Shown here in pieces: positions 7,532 through 16,609 of a stretch of DNA of 17,500 nt. The notes under the pieces are model-generated. The model made no database searches. It was not told the origin of the DNA and saw only the letters and a program-made list of their open reading frames with translations. Numbering within the stretch: position 1 is the stretch's first letter; every line of letters starts with the position of its first letter. Source of the DNA: Monoplex corrugatus (lineage: Eukaryota; Mollusca; Gastropoda; Littorinimorpha; Ranellidae); the NCBI GenBank assembly GCA_030674185.1, contig JAPXFY010000022.1, forward strand, positions 43,270,514-43,288,013, in the 5' to 3' direction. A program made the position numbers and the translations under genes.

Positions 7532-7685
7532 TATTCGAATAGATATTAGCATACAGCTAAATTTTTATACACACGGTTTTGTGGTTTGAAGATTGAAAGT
7601 CCTTTGCTTTCATCTGAGAGACTGGAGTGGTGGATATCCAAAGAAAAGTGCGCGTGACTGAAAGTCCTGTTTCCATTTTGCAGTC

Positions 7686-7721
7686 GGGAATGGGAAATTT
7701 GGTATTATTATTATCATTATT
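7686..7721 (+). repeat. Family C 3' end with (ATT)n tail
   Basis: GGGAATGGGAAATTTGG followed by (TAT)n/(ATT)n. The inverse occurs at 9034-9052, also touching an AT-rich triplet stretch. It is probably the 3' end of a retroposed element. The region 7532-7685 otherwise shows nothing recognisable. Confidence 0.55.
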
Positions 7722-8043
7722 GTTCCATGGACAGCAAAAAACAAAAACGAGACAGTCTTGATGGAGGCAGACACAAGTAGATCACTCATAAGGAGGATTA
7801 GGAAAAGACAGCAACATTTATAGGCCATTTTATGAGGAAGGGGGATTTGGAGCACCTGGTCACAACGGGAAAGCTGGAGGGAAAGAGAGCACCAGGTAGA
7901 CCCAGGGAGAGAATGCTGGACGGACTTGCAGAGTGGCTGGGGATGAGGAGGGTGGGGAGATGCTGGGGCAACGAGAGATAAGATGGTTGGAAGTCCATGG
8001 TCGCCAACGCCTGCGGCAGGACACCTGATGATGATGATGATGA
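7722..8043 (+). mobile_element. RTE-like LINE 3' fragment
   Basis: The 3' third of the same LINE family as 12403-13247. It starts at the codons for VPWTAK with VLMEADTSRS just after, and includes HLVTTGKLEGK-type coding text and PRERMLDGLAEWLG. It ends at (TGATGATGA)n near 8043. The 5' truncation point sits directly against the (ATT)n tail of another repeat, consistent with insertion into a microsatellite. Several single-base indels break the frame, so no product is expected. No target-site duplication was confirmed by eye. Confidence 0.85.
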
Positions 8044-8063
8044 GTCGGAGATTAGATTGCTGT

Positions 8064-8160
8064 TGGTTCAATACGGATCCAATACAATCGGGCAAGTACG
8101 TAGTCGCTCCACCCAAGTCTGCCAGCAACGATCTGGCAAACTTCAACACTTCAAAACAGA
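8064..8160 (+). repeat. Dispersed repeat family A, copy 2
   Basis: GCTCCACCCAAGTCTGCCAG, CAACGATCTGGCAAACTTC matches the core of copies at 2771-2866 and (inverted) 16001-16090. It begins about 20 bp after the LINE tail. The match is weaker than that between the other two copies. The sequence from 8161 to 8375 shows no feature. Confidence 0.55.
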
Positions 8161-8375
8161 CAGAACAGGACCTACGGGACACTAACACCAACGAGAATGT
8201 TTATGTTGTCAGGAAGCTATTGAACTCGACACGTGAGGTCTTCAGTCCAAGACTGTCAAAATGGCCAGCCATCCCCGTAAAAACAAACGAACAAACAAAC
8301 AAAACCATGACAAAACGAAACACGAAGCACCTATGTCCCACCTGAAGGTCAACCCCTCACCCTCCCAGTTTGGGG

Positions 8376-8612
8376 CGGGCCCCAGTAGCTCAGTTGGTTT
8401 GAGCGTCGGATTCACATGCTAATGGTTGTGGGTTCGAATCCCGGGGTGCGCTATATTAAAACTGACCATCTCACTGTCCATCATAACATCGTTGTTGTTC
8501 TGTGGTGTCGGTATGGATTAGATAAGCCCCCCCTTCCCCACTTCCATGGGATGGTTATCCCCGTCGGCGTATCACGTGAGGTGGGTGTCGACGTAAAAAC
8601 TTAACCAAATCA
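8376..8612 (+). mobile_element. tRNA-derived SINE
   Basis: GGCCCCAGTAGCTCAGTTGG contains a good A box and a perfect D stem (GCTC...GAGC). GTGGGTTCGAATCCC 30 bases later contains a perfect B box. The anticodon arm does not pair and the acceptor ends do not match, so this is a SINE head rather than a tRNA gene. The tRNA-unrelated body follows (GTGGTGTCGGTATGG, CCCCGTCGGCGTATCACG) and the 3' end is GTCGACGTAAAAACTTAACC then AAATCAA. The layout matches molluscan tRNA-type SINEs as I remember them; the family name is not known. Confidence 0.75.
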
Positions 8613-8739
8613 ATGTATTAGTTTTTGCGTGGTCTTTGTGCCCGGAGATTTGGTCCATGCTGAGTGATTGTCTTGGTGCATGGTGAGAGTGCGCCCCTTG
8701 ATTTGATTGTTGAATCAAGATTTGCACCTAATAATTTAG

Positions 8740-8787
8740 TAAATAATAATATAATATAGATAATATAATAATAATAATAATAATAAT

Positions 8788-8819
<32 letters not shown>

Positions 8820-8872
8820 TAATAAATAATATATAATAATAATAATATAATAATAAATAATTTGATAATAAG
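8740..8872. repeat. (AAT)n microsatellite
   Basis: About 130 bases of AAT triplets with single-base slips. The Tyr/Ile/Leu-rich minus-strand frames are artefacts. The flanks 8613-8739 and 8873-8965 hold no recognised feature. Confidence 0.95.
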
Positions 8873-8965
8873 TGATAATTGGACATAAGACAAACTTTGC
8901 AGAAGCTGGTAGGATATTAGAAGTCAAAGGTAGAGTTGGCAAGAGGATTCAACGCACTCGGAAGC

Positions 8966-9052
8966 ATTACTACTACTATACTCTACTCTACTCCTACTCC
9001 TATTCTACTACTAATAACTATAATAATATAATCCAAATTTCCCATTCCCGAT
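8966..9052 (-). repeat. (TAC)n/(TAA)n stretch ending in family C terminus
   Basis: TACTACTAC and CTACTCC triplets, then TAATATAAT and CCAAATTTCCCATTCCCGA. The last block is the inverse of GGGAATGGGAAATTTGG at 7686. The minus-strand order (family C end, then AT-rich triplets) is the same as in the 7686 copy. Confidence 0.5.
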
Positions 9053-9059
9053 TCCATTA

Positions 9060-9430
9060 GTACACCATACCGTGCCTCGTCCAATCAACGTCCAGCTGAA
9101 AGCTGCGCATGATCGGAACGACAGCGCTAAGCGAGAAAAGTCGAGGGTTTTTCTGCCGTCTTCGTGGGCAGCGCGACGCCTTAGGTGGCGCTAAGGCCAC
9201 AAGAATGGCCATGGCCAGTGGCCCGTGAACCAGCTGTGGACATCAAACGGTGGTCAGTCCGCTCGTGTGAACAGCACCACGTCACCGCGATTGTCTTCCG
9301 CTCGTTTTCATCGGTCGGCTTTTAGGCTGTGCTTGTAAGCAAATGGGGTGTTGGCTGTGGCGCCATTTGGCTGCCTTGTGTAACGTTTATTTATAGGTGT
9401 TGGGCTGGGTTCTGGTGGCTGAGATTATTT
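9060..9430. other. CpG-containing, GC-rich unassigned segment
   Basis: Contrasts with its AT-rich surroundings and holds many CpG sites (for example CGCATGATCGGAACGACAGC and GGGCAGCGCGACGCC). A short inverted repeat, GCCTTAG...CTAAGGC, lies at 9178-9197. It could be the 5' region of a transposon or a promoter-like island; no TATA box or open frame supports a gene. Confidence 0.4.
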
Positions 9431-9541
9431 TTCGATTTATTCATTTATTATTACTTTATTTGGTAGTAAGAAAATCTGGGGAGAGCGGACACAGAAGGTC
9501 CTACAGAGGAGAACCCCGTCAAGCATTCTTGCGGCCCTTAA

Positions 9542-9595
9542 CCTCCTGACACTCTAAGGAGGCTGGGCCGCATCCAGGTCATGACTCCTGGATGC
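9542..9595. other. Two adjacent short hairpins
   Basis: CCTCCT (9542-9547) pairs with AGGAGG (9557-9562), and GCATCCAGG (9570-9578) pairs with CCTGGATGC (9587-9595) across an 8-base loop. They lie just beyond the 3' side of the minus-strand reverse transcriptase element and may belong to its 3' untranslated region, with the SINE at 9611 inserted between. Confidence 0.6.
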
Positions 9596-9610
9596 CCCCT
9601 CTGCTGATGC

Positions 9611-9745
9611 TGTTTTTTTTTTGTTTTTGTTTTTTTTGGAGAAATTTGTCTTCCTCGGAGAATCGAACCTGCGCATGCAAGGTGGTCAGGTTTCTCGAGG
9701 CCAAGTCACCCTTGTGACGGATGTCTTAACCATTTGGGTATCGGT
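9611..9745 (-). mobile_element. Short tRNA-derived SINE with A-rich tail
   Basis: The minus strand has TACCCAAATGGTTAAGAC (A-box/D-arm-like) and GCAGGTTCGATTCTCCGAGG (B box). After GACAAATTTCTCC it ends in an A-rich tail, seen as T runs at 9611-9638 on the plus strand. Total length is about 135 bp. The D arm is imperfect and the spacing between boxes is longer than in a tRNA, so it is a pseudogene-like SINE. Confidence 0.65.
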
Positions 9746-9783
9746 CACCAGCAACATATGGGGAAATTTTAAGCCTTATGATG

Positions 9784-12140
9784 TTAACTTTTGTTCCTCC
9801 TAATCCAGATTTAGCTGGAGCTTTTTTCCGCTGCTTCTGCCATTGTCTTCAGGGCTCTGGTCCTCTCTCCTCCCAAAATCGAGAGCTGCTTCACGAGATC
9901 ATTAGGCTGATGGTGCCTATCAACCCCCTTGCTCCAACCTCTATGGCGAGGACTTTGGCTTGAGAGCCAGGTGTTCTCAAGTTGCTGGCTGGACTGACAT
10001 ACTTTTCAGTCTTGTAGATATCGGCTTCCTCCATTCTACTTTCATATGGTACAGTTAGTTCGATTAGAATCACTTGCTTGAATGAATTGGAGTGAAGAAG
10101 TGTGTCCGGTCACATGCCACTATTGCTGATGATTTCTGGGTGTTTTTTTTCCATTGTGGGAGATCTGCTGTGCATTCCCAGTCGCCCGCTTCATCCAGCA
10201 GACCCGCTTCCATGCTGTGGGTGTCACATCTTTTTTCAGGTCACATTTTCCTGCCTACTGCCGTGTAGAAGGTTGTTGGAGCTTCTGGTGGCGAGTTTTA
10301 TTTTTACTCTGGCAGTGTTGGTCACTGTGTAGATTGCTTATGCGATCTCTTAAAGAACTTGATTGTGCCTCAGTGTACCTTGCTTGGGTTAGCGCTACCC
10401 TGTATGAGCTCAGGACATCTTCTACTGTCTGTCTGCCCTGTACAACGGGTAAGCAGGTCATCTGATTTCCCCCATTTCACCAGATTAGCATTTGAGGGCA
10501 GGAGGCCATACGCAGATTTCAGGATGAAACTGATTCTGAGAGGGGCCATATGCCACAAATTATTCCAGCTTAGACTTCTTTGGAGTGCTTTTTCTCAAGT
10601 CGTCCAGTGCTCCTGTTGGCCTTCTTGAACTGCCTTCTGAAGACTTGTGGCATCTTCTTCTTTCTTCGTCTCTTGTATTAGCATATCTCTTTTTACCTTC
10701 CCATTTTTGTTGATCCCAGTCCATGCCTGTTGGTCTGCGTGTGCTCTATTATTTCTCTGACCATGAGTTTTCTTTCGCTGCGACCAGCGCCTCCTGGACT
10801 TTCCATTTCCTACCAATCCTCAGCTTGGATTGGATTTATCTCACAACCCTGTCTCCAGAGTATTCAAGCAAGCTAAGAAGCCTGACCATTCCTGCCTTGT
10901 ACTCCTCAACAATGAATTTTAGGGGTAGATTCAGCTTTGCCTGGTGACAATACAGCGCAACGTCAGTGAGACTAGTTTGGACACCAAGCCATTTCCTTGT
11001 GTATTTGTTTATTTGGCCTCCATTGATTGCACTGTGCTAGTGCGGATATCGTATATCAACAGAGGCCAGAGGAGCTTTGGAATCAGCGTGAACTGCAGGC
11101 ACCACACTTTGTTTTTGGCAAGAACGCCACAGCTGTCTATTACCTGCAAACTTTCTTCTGCCATTTCCTTACCCCTTTGTGTATCTATCAGGGAGTTGTC
11201 ATCCACTTTCCGAGGCTTTTTCACTGGTTCTTCTGTCTCTGTTGGAATGGATAGTTTGGTGACAGTAAACATTACTGTTTCGTCCACTTTACCTTTCCTA
11301 ATTGAGAGGCTCCGTGACTATTTTGTTTGAAATTCATCCTAGATGATGTGACGACTTTGTCCAATTGCTTCAGGATCCTGCTTGTCTCTTCTTCTTTTGT
11401 GAAAAGCACTGTCATGTCGTTCATGACGGCTTTTAGAGGGGGCATTTGGTATCCGTTTCCGAGGTCAGCTGGGCCTGAAGTCCTCATTGCTGCTTTCAAG
11501 ATGACCTCCATTGCTAACAGAACAGCATTGGAGAAATTGCACATCCCATGGCTAGGCCTGCTTTCAATTTATTCAATCTGTAGTGTATTTTTTGTTGAGA
11601 ACCGCACTGAGAACCCATGAAAATACTTCTTCACATTTCGAAGATGTTCTTTAGAACATAACACATCTTCAGAGCCAGTTGAATCAGCTTGTGCGGGACT
11701 GATCCATACGCAAGTGCGAGATCGAGCCACACCACGTCGAGGTAGGTGTTTCTTTTCTGTTTTAGCTCATTTGATTGCTTCCCAAATCATCGTGGCATGC
11801 TTTACACAACCAGACATCCTGGGATGCCTCCGTTTTGGACTGACAAATCCAGATACGCGTTTACCATTAGGATTTGGTCAGTCTTGTGCCATGACGGAAA
11901 AGACTTTCCCTTCGACGTTCAGAAGTGATATTGGCCTGAACTGGCTGATGTCATTTGAGTTCTGTTCTTTTGGATGTGCACTCCATCAGCTATCATCCAT
12001 TGGTTGTGATCTTCATGTTCCTCCATGCTGATAAGTGTGTGGAGCCACTCCAGACACGGACACTTCTTGTACAATAGATAAGGTATTCCGTTAGGCCCAG
12101 GTAATGATTTGGCTCGGTCTTTCTCCACCACTTTCTTTAC
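9784..12140 (-). mobile_element. Decayed reverse transcriptase with probable C-terminal restriction-like endonuclease
   Basis: Minus-strand blocks follow in the order of one long retrotransposon polymerase. RT finger text is DRAKSLPGPNGIPYLLYKKC (about 12070-12120). The palm is MPPLKAVMNDMTVLFT (11405-11450). Then come KPVKKPRKVDDNSL and PKLLWPLLIYDIRTSTV (about 11020-11240), a linker with KVKRDMLIQETKKEE, and MAPLRISFILKSAYGLLPSN with LVKWGKSDD (10470-10555). A block with VEDVLSSYRVALTQARY follows. The last block reads LIELTVPYESRMEEA with AIEVGARGLIGTIS, then GERTRALKTMAEAAEKSS and IWIRRNKS before the stop at 9784-9786. The LIELTVPYE block resembles the PD-(D/E)XK region of R2-type elements; that is inference. 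At least half a dozen frameshifts and stops, and Asn for the first catalytic Asp (VMND), show it is dead. No host gene is implied. Confidence 0.8.
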
Positions 12141-12345
12141 TTATCCAGTGTTCGTGGCTTTTATTCAACATTTTCTCTGGCATTGCAGGCCGAAACAGAT
12201 CCTAGATTTCAAGCGGTGCTTCGCTCTGCAGGTCAGAATATGTTTTTCTGTGCATTGACTAGGGGAGGGGGGAGGTCTGTCATGTTAGACTAGTTTGTAC
12301 AGAATAGCTAATTGGTTGTGATTCAAACGTTAACTGTATTTATTT

Positions 12346-12348
12346 ACG

Positions 12349-12381
<33 letters not shown>

Positions 12382-12402
12382 TATAAATATATATATATAT
12401 AT
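12346..12402. repeat. (AT)n microsatellite
   Basis: AT dinucleotides with ATTATATTATAA slips. They directly abut the 5' truncation point of the LINE at 12403. AT repeats also follow the same LINE at 13236-13247, so the insertion may have split an AT tract. The stretch 12141-12345 has no recognised feature. Confidence 0.9.
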
Positions 12403-13247
12403 CTAGAAGAAGACCTGGATTAAAGGTTGAGAGGAAAATGATAAACAACATTCATTACGCAGATGACACCGTGCTAATTGCAGAAAATGAAAGAGACCTA
12501 CAAAACTTGTGAATATACTAGAAATAGAAAGCAAAGGTAAGGGGCTGGAACTAAACAGCAGGAAGACTGAAGTCATGGTGATCAGTAAAAAACATGAAAT
12601 CCCCTCATGCAAAATAACAGCAAATGGCACAACCTTGACACAGGTTGTTAAATTCAAATACCTGGGAACGATAATTTCATCAGACGGCAGATGCACATCA
12701 GAAATAGCCGGCAGAATCGGCCAAGCCAAAACAGCATTCAAGAAGATGACAAGCATTCTTACCAACAAATGCCTGTCAATTAACATCAGGAAGAGAGTCC
12801 TTGAATGTTATATAGAACCAATACTGTTGTACGGATGCGAGGCGTGGACAGTCAACAAACAAAGCCAGAGCAGGATTGAGGCAGCCGAGATGTGGTTTCT
12901 AAGAAGAATGTTGAGAGTTCCATGGACAGCAAAGAAAACAAACGAGACAGTCTTGATGGAGACAGACACAAGTAGATCATCATAAGTAAGATTAAGAAAA
13001 GACAGGTAACATTTATAGGCCATTTTCTGAGGAAGGGGGATTGGAGCACCTGGTGACAACGGGAAAGCTGGAGGGAAAGAGAGCACCGGTAGACCCAGGG
13101 AGAAATGCTGGACGGACTTGCAGAGTGGCTGGGGAGAGGGGTGGGGGAGATGCTGGGGCAACGAGAGATAGAGAAGATGGAAGTCCATGATCGCCAAACG
13201 CCATGAGTCAGGGCACCTTGATGATGATTGATGATATATATATATTC
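12403..13247 (+). mobile_element. RTE-like LINE, 5'-truncated, best copy in window
   Basis: Starts inside the palm domain: NNIHYADDTVLIAENERDL holds an intact YADD (12456-12467). A one-base loss near 12509 shifts frame. Then 12509-12985 reads LELNSRKTEVMVISKKHE, FKYLGTIISSDGRCTSEI, IEPILLYGCEAWTVNK and MLRVPWTAKKTNETVL, a standard RTE/BovB-like C-terminal half (thumb and connection). After another shift near 12985 it continues with RQVTFIGHFLRKG and HLVTTGKLEGK, and ends in TTGATGATGATTGATG. The polymerase N-terminus and the endonuclease are missing, so it cannot be active, but the decay is light compared with the copy at 15431. RTE clade is inferred from the motif series and the triplet tail. 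Confidence 0.88.
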
Positions 13248-13675
13248 CTTTTTTGAAGATAAGATACAACAGATACACATGTCATTTACATGTAACCAAG
13301 ATTGTTCCTAATGAAAGGCTGATACAAGACCAGTATGAAAAATATAGACTAGGTAAAACATAGCCTAGGTAGGGCCTCAGGACCTGGCCAGCTCATGGTT
13401 TATGTGCAGGCTTAAGGCTTGTGCCATGATCACCATACACGTGGCACCTGTGACGTTAGTACATATGAAATTCATTTCGAGCGCGGAGACGTCATCTTGA
13501 GAAACTGAAACTGAAGTGAAACTGTTCGCACGCAAACCGGAATGTTTATTTGAAAGAGTGCAGAGAATGAATCTTTCCAAACATTTCATAACCACTGGGA
13601 CACGAGCTACGGGGTGGTAGTCATTGATATTAGCTTTTTTTTCTGATTTTTTCTTAGATTTTTTTCGCTTATTTT
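13248..13675. other. Unassigned sequence
   Basis: No repeat or gene is recognised. A minus-strand open frame at 13377-13595 (72 codons) has no known motif. The sequence becomes T-rich from 13630. Confidence 0.4.
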
Positions 13676-13738
13676 TTTCATGTATTCATTTATTTTGTTA
13701 AATGGGCAGATCCAGATGGTGGCTGTTTTCCAAAGCTG
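13676..13738 (+). repeat. Imperfect direct repeat, left copy
   Basis: TTTCATGTATT, TTATTTTGTTAA and GCTGTTTTCCAAAGCTG (13722-13738) recur in the same order at 14242-14313, with a 17-base identical end. The two copies flank about 500 bp. Confidence 0.65.
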
Positions 13739-14241
13739 CAGTTACTAATGTTAACAAGAAACACCCGAGGTGCGGATGGTACCCAAAGCACCAATGCCCC
13801 GCCATTCTCCGGACAATCGCCTCCCGAGCTCCCGACGCCACTCGATAGTCATTTCTTCAAGCAAAGGGGGAGGGGGGGGGGGGGCTGTCCATGTGTTCCA
13901 TGACCCATTCGGACCCAGTCATCAGTCACCTTGTTTACAAACCGAATGACAAGGTGGGAGATGACAAACCCGGGATATAGTTCCACAACGCGCACCAACC
14001 AGGTCCAGCCCAGCCACCGACCAAGAGAGAATGGAAGACCCTCTCTTGTCCCACTCAGGGTCTTCATTCTCTTCCGGGCAGCCCGCTCTGCCACCAGCTC
14101 GCAAAGCTGCCACTCCTTTCCCCTTACTATAGTCTCGCCAGTTAGCTGTCGGAAGCGCCCAACGTTGCCTTACTTCAACAACAGGGGGTTGTTTGAATGG
14201 CTTCGAAAAGTGGCCAGGCATGATGCTCCAGACGCAGCCCA
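13739..14241. other. GC-rich segment between direct repeats
   Basis: A GC-rich stretch unlike its AT-rich flanks, with a poly-G run at about 13868-13883. Overlapping open frames occur on the minus strand (13849-14094 and 13922-14248) and the plus strand (13931-14284). None shows a motif I recognise. It may be the inside of an unidentified mobile element, or a captured gene piece. Confidence 0.4.
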
Positions 14242-14313
14242 TTTTCATGTATTTATATTTATTTTGTTTAATTTAAATAAATAAACACAAAATGTAGCTG
14301 TTTTCCAAAGCTG
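14242..14313 (+). repeat. Imperfect direct repeat, right copy
   Basis: Matches 13676-13738, with extra A/T-rich bases (TTTAAATAAATAAACACAAA) before the identical GCTGTTTTCCAAAGCTG at 14297-14313. Confidence 0.65.
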
Positions 14314-14759
14314 GGGTATAATGCTTTATCAGAGAGACCAAGTAAAAGAGAACGTCGTTTAAAATCAACAGTATGTCAACAGTGCTTTTTCCTGTGTGCA
14401 CGAATTGATGACATTTTCTGTCACCACATTGCTTGCTGATGTCTCTTTATTGTAAAAGAAATATGAAAATGAATTAAAAAGGTTAAAAAGCATCGTATAC
14501 ACGAGAAAGTTGAGAAACACAGGCTGTAAGCAATCTTCCATAAATACAACCAGGACCCATGGATTTCTTTGTTCTTTGTATATTAGATGACAAAAAAGAT
14601 ACCGAAGTACGTGTTCTTTAACATTGGTAAAATCTTCATCTGCTATGTTCTTCCCAATTCACTTTCGAGTTTTAGCTGTTTCAAAAGTCGACGCACTTCA
14701 AATAAATATTATGATAATTAAAACAACAAAAACAATTAACAAAACTAAGCAGCCAATCA
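14314..14759. other. AT-rich unassigned sequence
   Basis: I see no gene, tRNA-like head or tandem repeat in these 450 bases. Confidence 0.5.
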
Positions 14760-15105
14760 ACTAATTGACTGACTGGCTGACTGATTAATTAACTGACTGA
14801 CTGACTGATTCACTCACTCACTCACTCACTCACTTACTCACTCACCAACCAACCAACCACACCAACCAACCAACCAACCAACCAACCAACCAACCAACCA
14901 ACCAACACCAACAATCAACCAACCAACCAACTAATCAACTATCTAACCAACCAACCAACCAGCCAACCACCAACCAACCAACACGACTGACTGACTCATT
15001 GACTGACTCATTGACTGACTCATTGACTGACTGACTGACTTGCTGACTGGCTGTCTAGCTGACTGACTGACTGACTGACGGACTGACTAACTAGCCAATT
15101 AACCT
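14760..15105. repeat. (CTGA)n, (CACT)n, (CCAA)n, (GACT)n tetranucleotide mosaic
   Basis: Four tetranucleotide families follow one another: CTGACTGA, then CACTCACT, then CCAACCAA, then GACTGACT again. The CTGA-type units bracket the CCAA core on both sides. Confidence 0.95.
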
Positions 15106-15160
15106 TTCAATTATCTACATAAAGAGAAGGCGCAGTCTTCTTAACAGTGGTAGAATTTGG

Positions 15161-15395
15161 CTCACTCACTATACATCTAAACTTTCGCGGTTCCAGAATC
15201 TTACTGGAACTGCAAAGACTGGATGTCAGCCAAAACCACAGAAAAATACGTGTTACTCATTAAGAAACAAATAACAAATGGAAGGTGCAGCCTACAATCC
15301 CAACTAAAGCATAAACAACTTGGCCCACTCTCTGCCTGGGTTTCACGATTCCAGAGAGCCTTGTGGGAGTTCCAGCGACTAATGTGACAGCCAAC
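15161..15395 (+). repeat. Imperfect direct duplication of about 75 bp
   Basis: GCTCACTCACTATAC...TTCGCGGTTCCAGAATC...GATGTCAGCCAA (15161-15232) parallels GCCCACTCTCTGCC...TTCACGATTCCAGAGAG...ATGTGACAGCCAA (15322-15393). Identity is moderate, so the pairing is tentative. It may be an internally repeated old element. Confidence 0.45.
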
Positions 15396-15430
15396 GCTGT
15401 ATAGAAACTTGATTTTGTTCTGCTGTGCCA

Positions 15431-16000
15431 CTTTGGTTGATAAGCTTAAATATCTGGGAACGGTCATCTTACCAGACGGCAGATGCACATCAGAAATAGC
15501 CAGCAGAATCGGCCAAGCAAAACAGCATTCAAGAAGATGAAAAAGCATTCTTACCAACGAATGCCTATCAATTAACATCAGGAGAGAGTTCTTGAATGTT
15601 GCATAGAACCGATAATGTTATACGGTTGTGAGGCGTGGACAGTCAACACGCAAAGCCAGAACAAGATTTAGGCAGCCGAATGTAGTTTCTAAGAAGAATG
15701 TTGAGATTCCGTGGACAGCAAAGAAAACAAACGAGACAGTCTTGATGGAGGCAGACACAAGAAGATAATTGATAAGGAAGATTAAGAAAAGACAAGCAAT
15801 ATTTACGGGCCAATTTATGAGGAAGGAATTAGAGCACCTGGTCACAACAGGAAAGCTGGAGGGAAAGAGAACACCAGGTAGATCCAGGAAGAAAATATTG
15901 GACGGACTTGCAGGGTGGCTGAGGACGGAGAGGGTGGAAGATGTACTTGCAGCGACAAGGGATAGATGCATATGGAGGGCCATGATCGCCAACTCTAGCG
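15431..16000 (+). mobile_element. RTE-like LINE, 5'-truncated and decayed copy
   Basis: The same family as 12403-13247. It starts at TLVDKLKYLGTVILPDGRC (15431) and runs through SILTNECLSINIR and PWTAKKTNETVLMEAD. The cleanest part is the last frame (15769 on): IRKIKKRQAIFTGQFMRKEL, EHLVTTGKLEGKRTPGRSRK and ILDGLAGWLRTERVEDVLA, then RDRCIWRAMIANS. One-base deletions and in-frame stops occur before 15769. Unlike the other copies it lacks the TGATGA tail and passes directly into repeat family A at 16001. Confidence 0.85.
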
Positions 16001-16090
16001 AACATGGTTTTGCACTGGCTTACGGAGTCTGCCAGGTAATTGCTAGCATGTTTGGGTGGAGCACATATGGATTTGTCCGAGTGCAATGAA
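16001..16090 (-). repeat. Dispersed repeat family A, copy 3
   Basis: On the minus strand: GCACTCGGACAAATCCATAT, GTGCTCCACCCAAACATGC, CAATTACCTGGCAGACTCCG and CAAAACCATG. This is the closest relative of 2771-2866. In both copies the LINE 3' end points towards the same edge of the repeat. Confidence 0.7.
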
Positions 16091-16140
16091 TCCTTGTTGA
16101 AAAAATTCTAAACTCCAAACTGGATCTGTAACGCCTATAT

Positions 16141-16156
16141 CTATTTATTCATTTGT

Positions 16157-16199
<43 letters not shown>

Positions 16200-16370
16200 T
16201 CTATCTATTTGTTTATTATCTATTTATTTATTTATTATTATTTATCTATTTATTACTTACTTATTTATCTATTATTAATTAATTAATTAATTAATTAATT
16301 TTATCCATTTATTTATTATTTATTTGTCTATTTATTTATTTATTTATTTAATATTTGTTTATTTATTTTT
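16141..16370 (-). repeat. (ATTT)n tract, expanded SINE tail
   Basis: About 230 bases of ATTT units with ATT, ATCT and TTAA slips (TTAATTAATTAA near 16275-16300). Read on the minus strand it is (AAAT)n following the SINE at 16371-16560, the position expected for that element's tail. Confidence 0.85.
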
Positions 16371-16560
16371 AGCGTTGCGTATATGTTCAAATGGATGTTG
16401 ACCTTGGAGATCGAAATAATGTTCACCCTATATCAGAAAAATCACCCTTCACCCATTAGGCGGAAAGACCTGCCCAGACACAATCGAACTGAGAATCTTC
16501 CAACTGGAGGTCCCACGTCTTATCCACGCTACCATCGCGCCGTCGACAGTGGTTTTGACT
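16371..16560 (-). mobile_element. tRNA-derived SINE with AAAT tail
   Basis: On the minus strand, GCGCGATGGTAGCGTGGATA resembles an A box/D arm. CTCAGTTCGATTGTGTCTGG contains a B box. The body continues GGTCTTTCCGCCTAATGGG, GGGTGAACATTATTTCGATC and CCAAGGTCAACATCC, then (AAAT)n. The block joining the B box to GATCTCCAAGGTCAAC resembles a SINE widespread in molluscs as I recall it. Mismatched stems exclude a working tRNA gene. Confidence 0.75.
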
Positions 16561-16609
16561 ACAGTGTGGGACAAGTATAATAGTCGCAATCAGTCATCTT
16601 GTGTATCAT

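Noticed and set aside
8378..8450. Functional tRNA gene
   Set aside because: A and B boxes and the D stem are good, but the anticodon stem does not pair and the acceptor ends do not match; a SINE body follows directly.
9891..10073. Independent small gene of about 60 residues
   Set aside because: It is one surviving block of the minus-strand retrotransposon polymerase, in order with its other blocks.
12403..12985. Active retrotransposon because YADD is intact
   Set aside because: The copy lacks the endonuclease and most of the reverse transcriptase, and frameshifts occur near 12509 and 12985.
13849..14284. Possible host gene exon in overlapping frames on both strands
   Set aside because: No recognisable domain. 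Frames on both strands are equally open because of high GC, and no convincing splice sites were seen.
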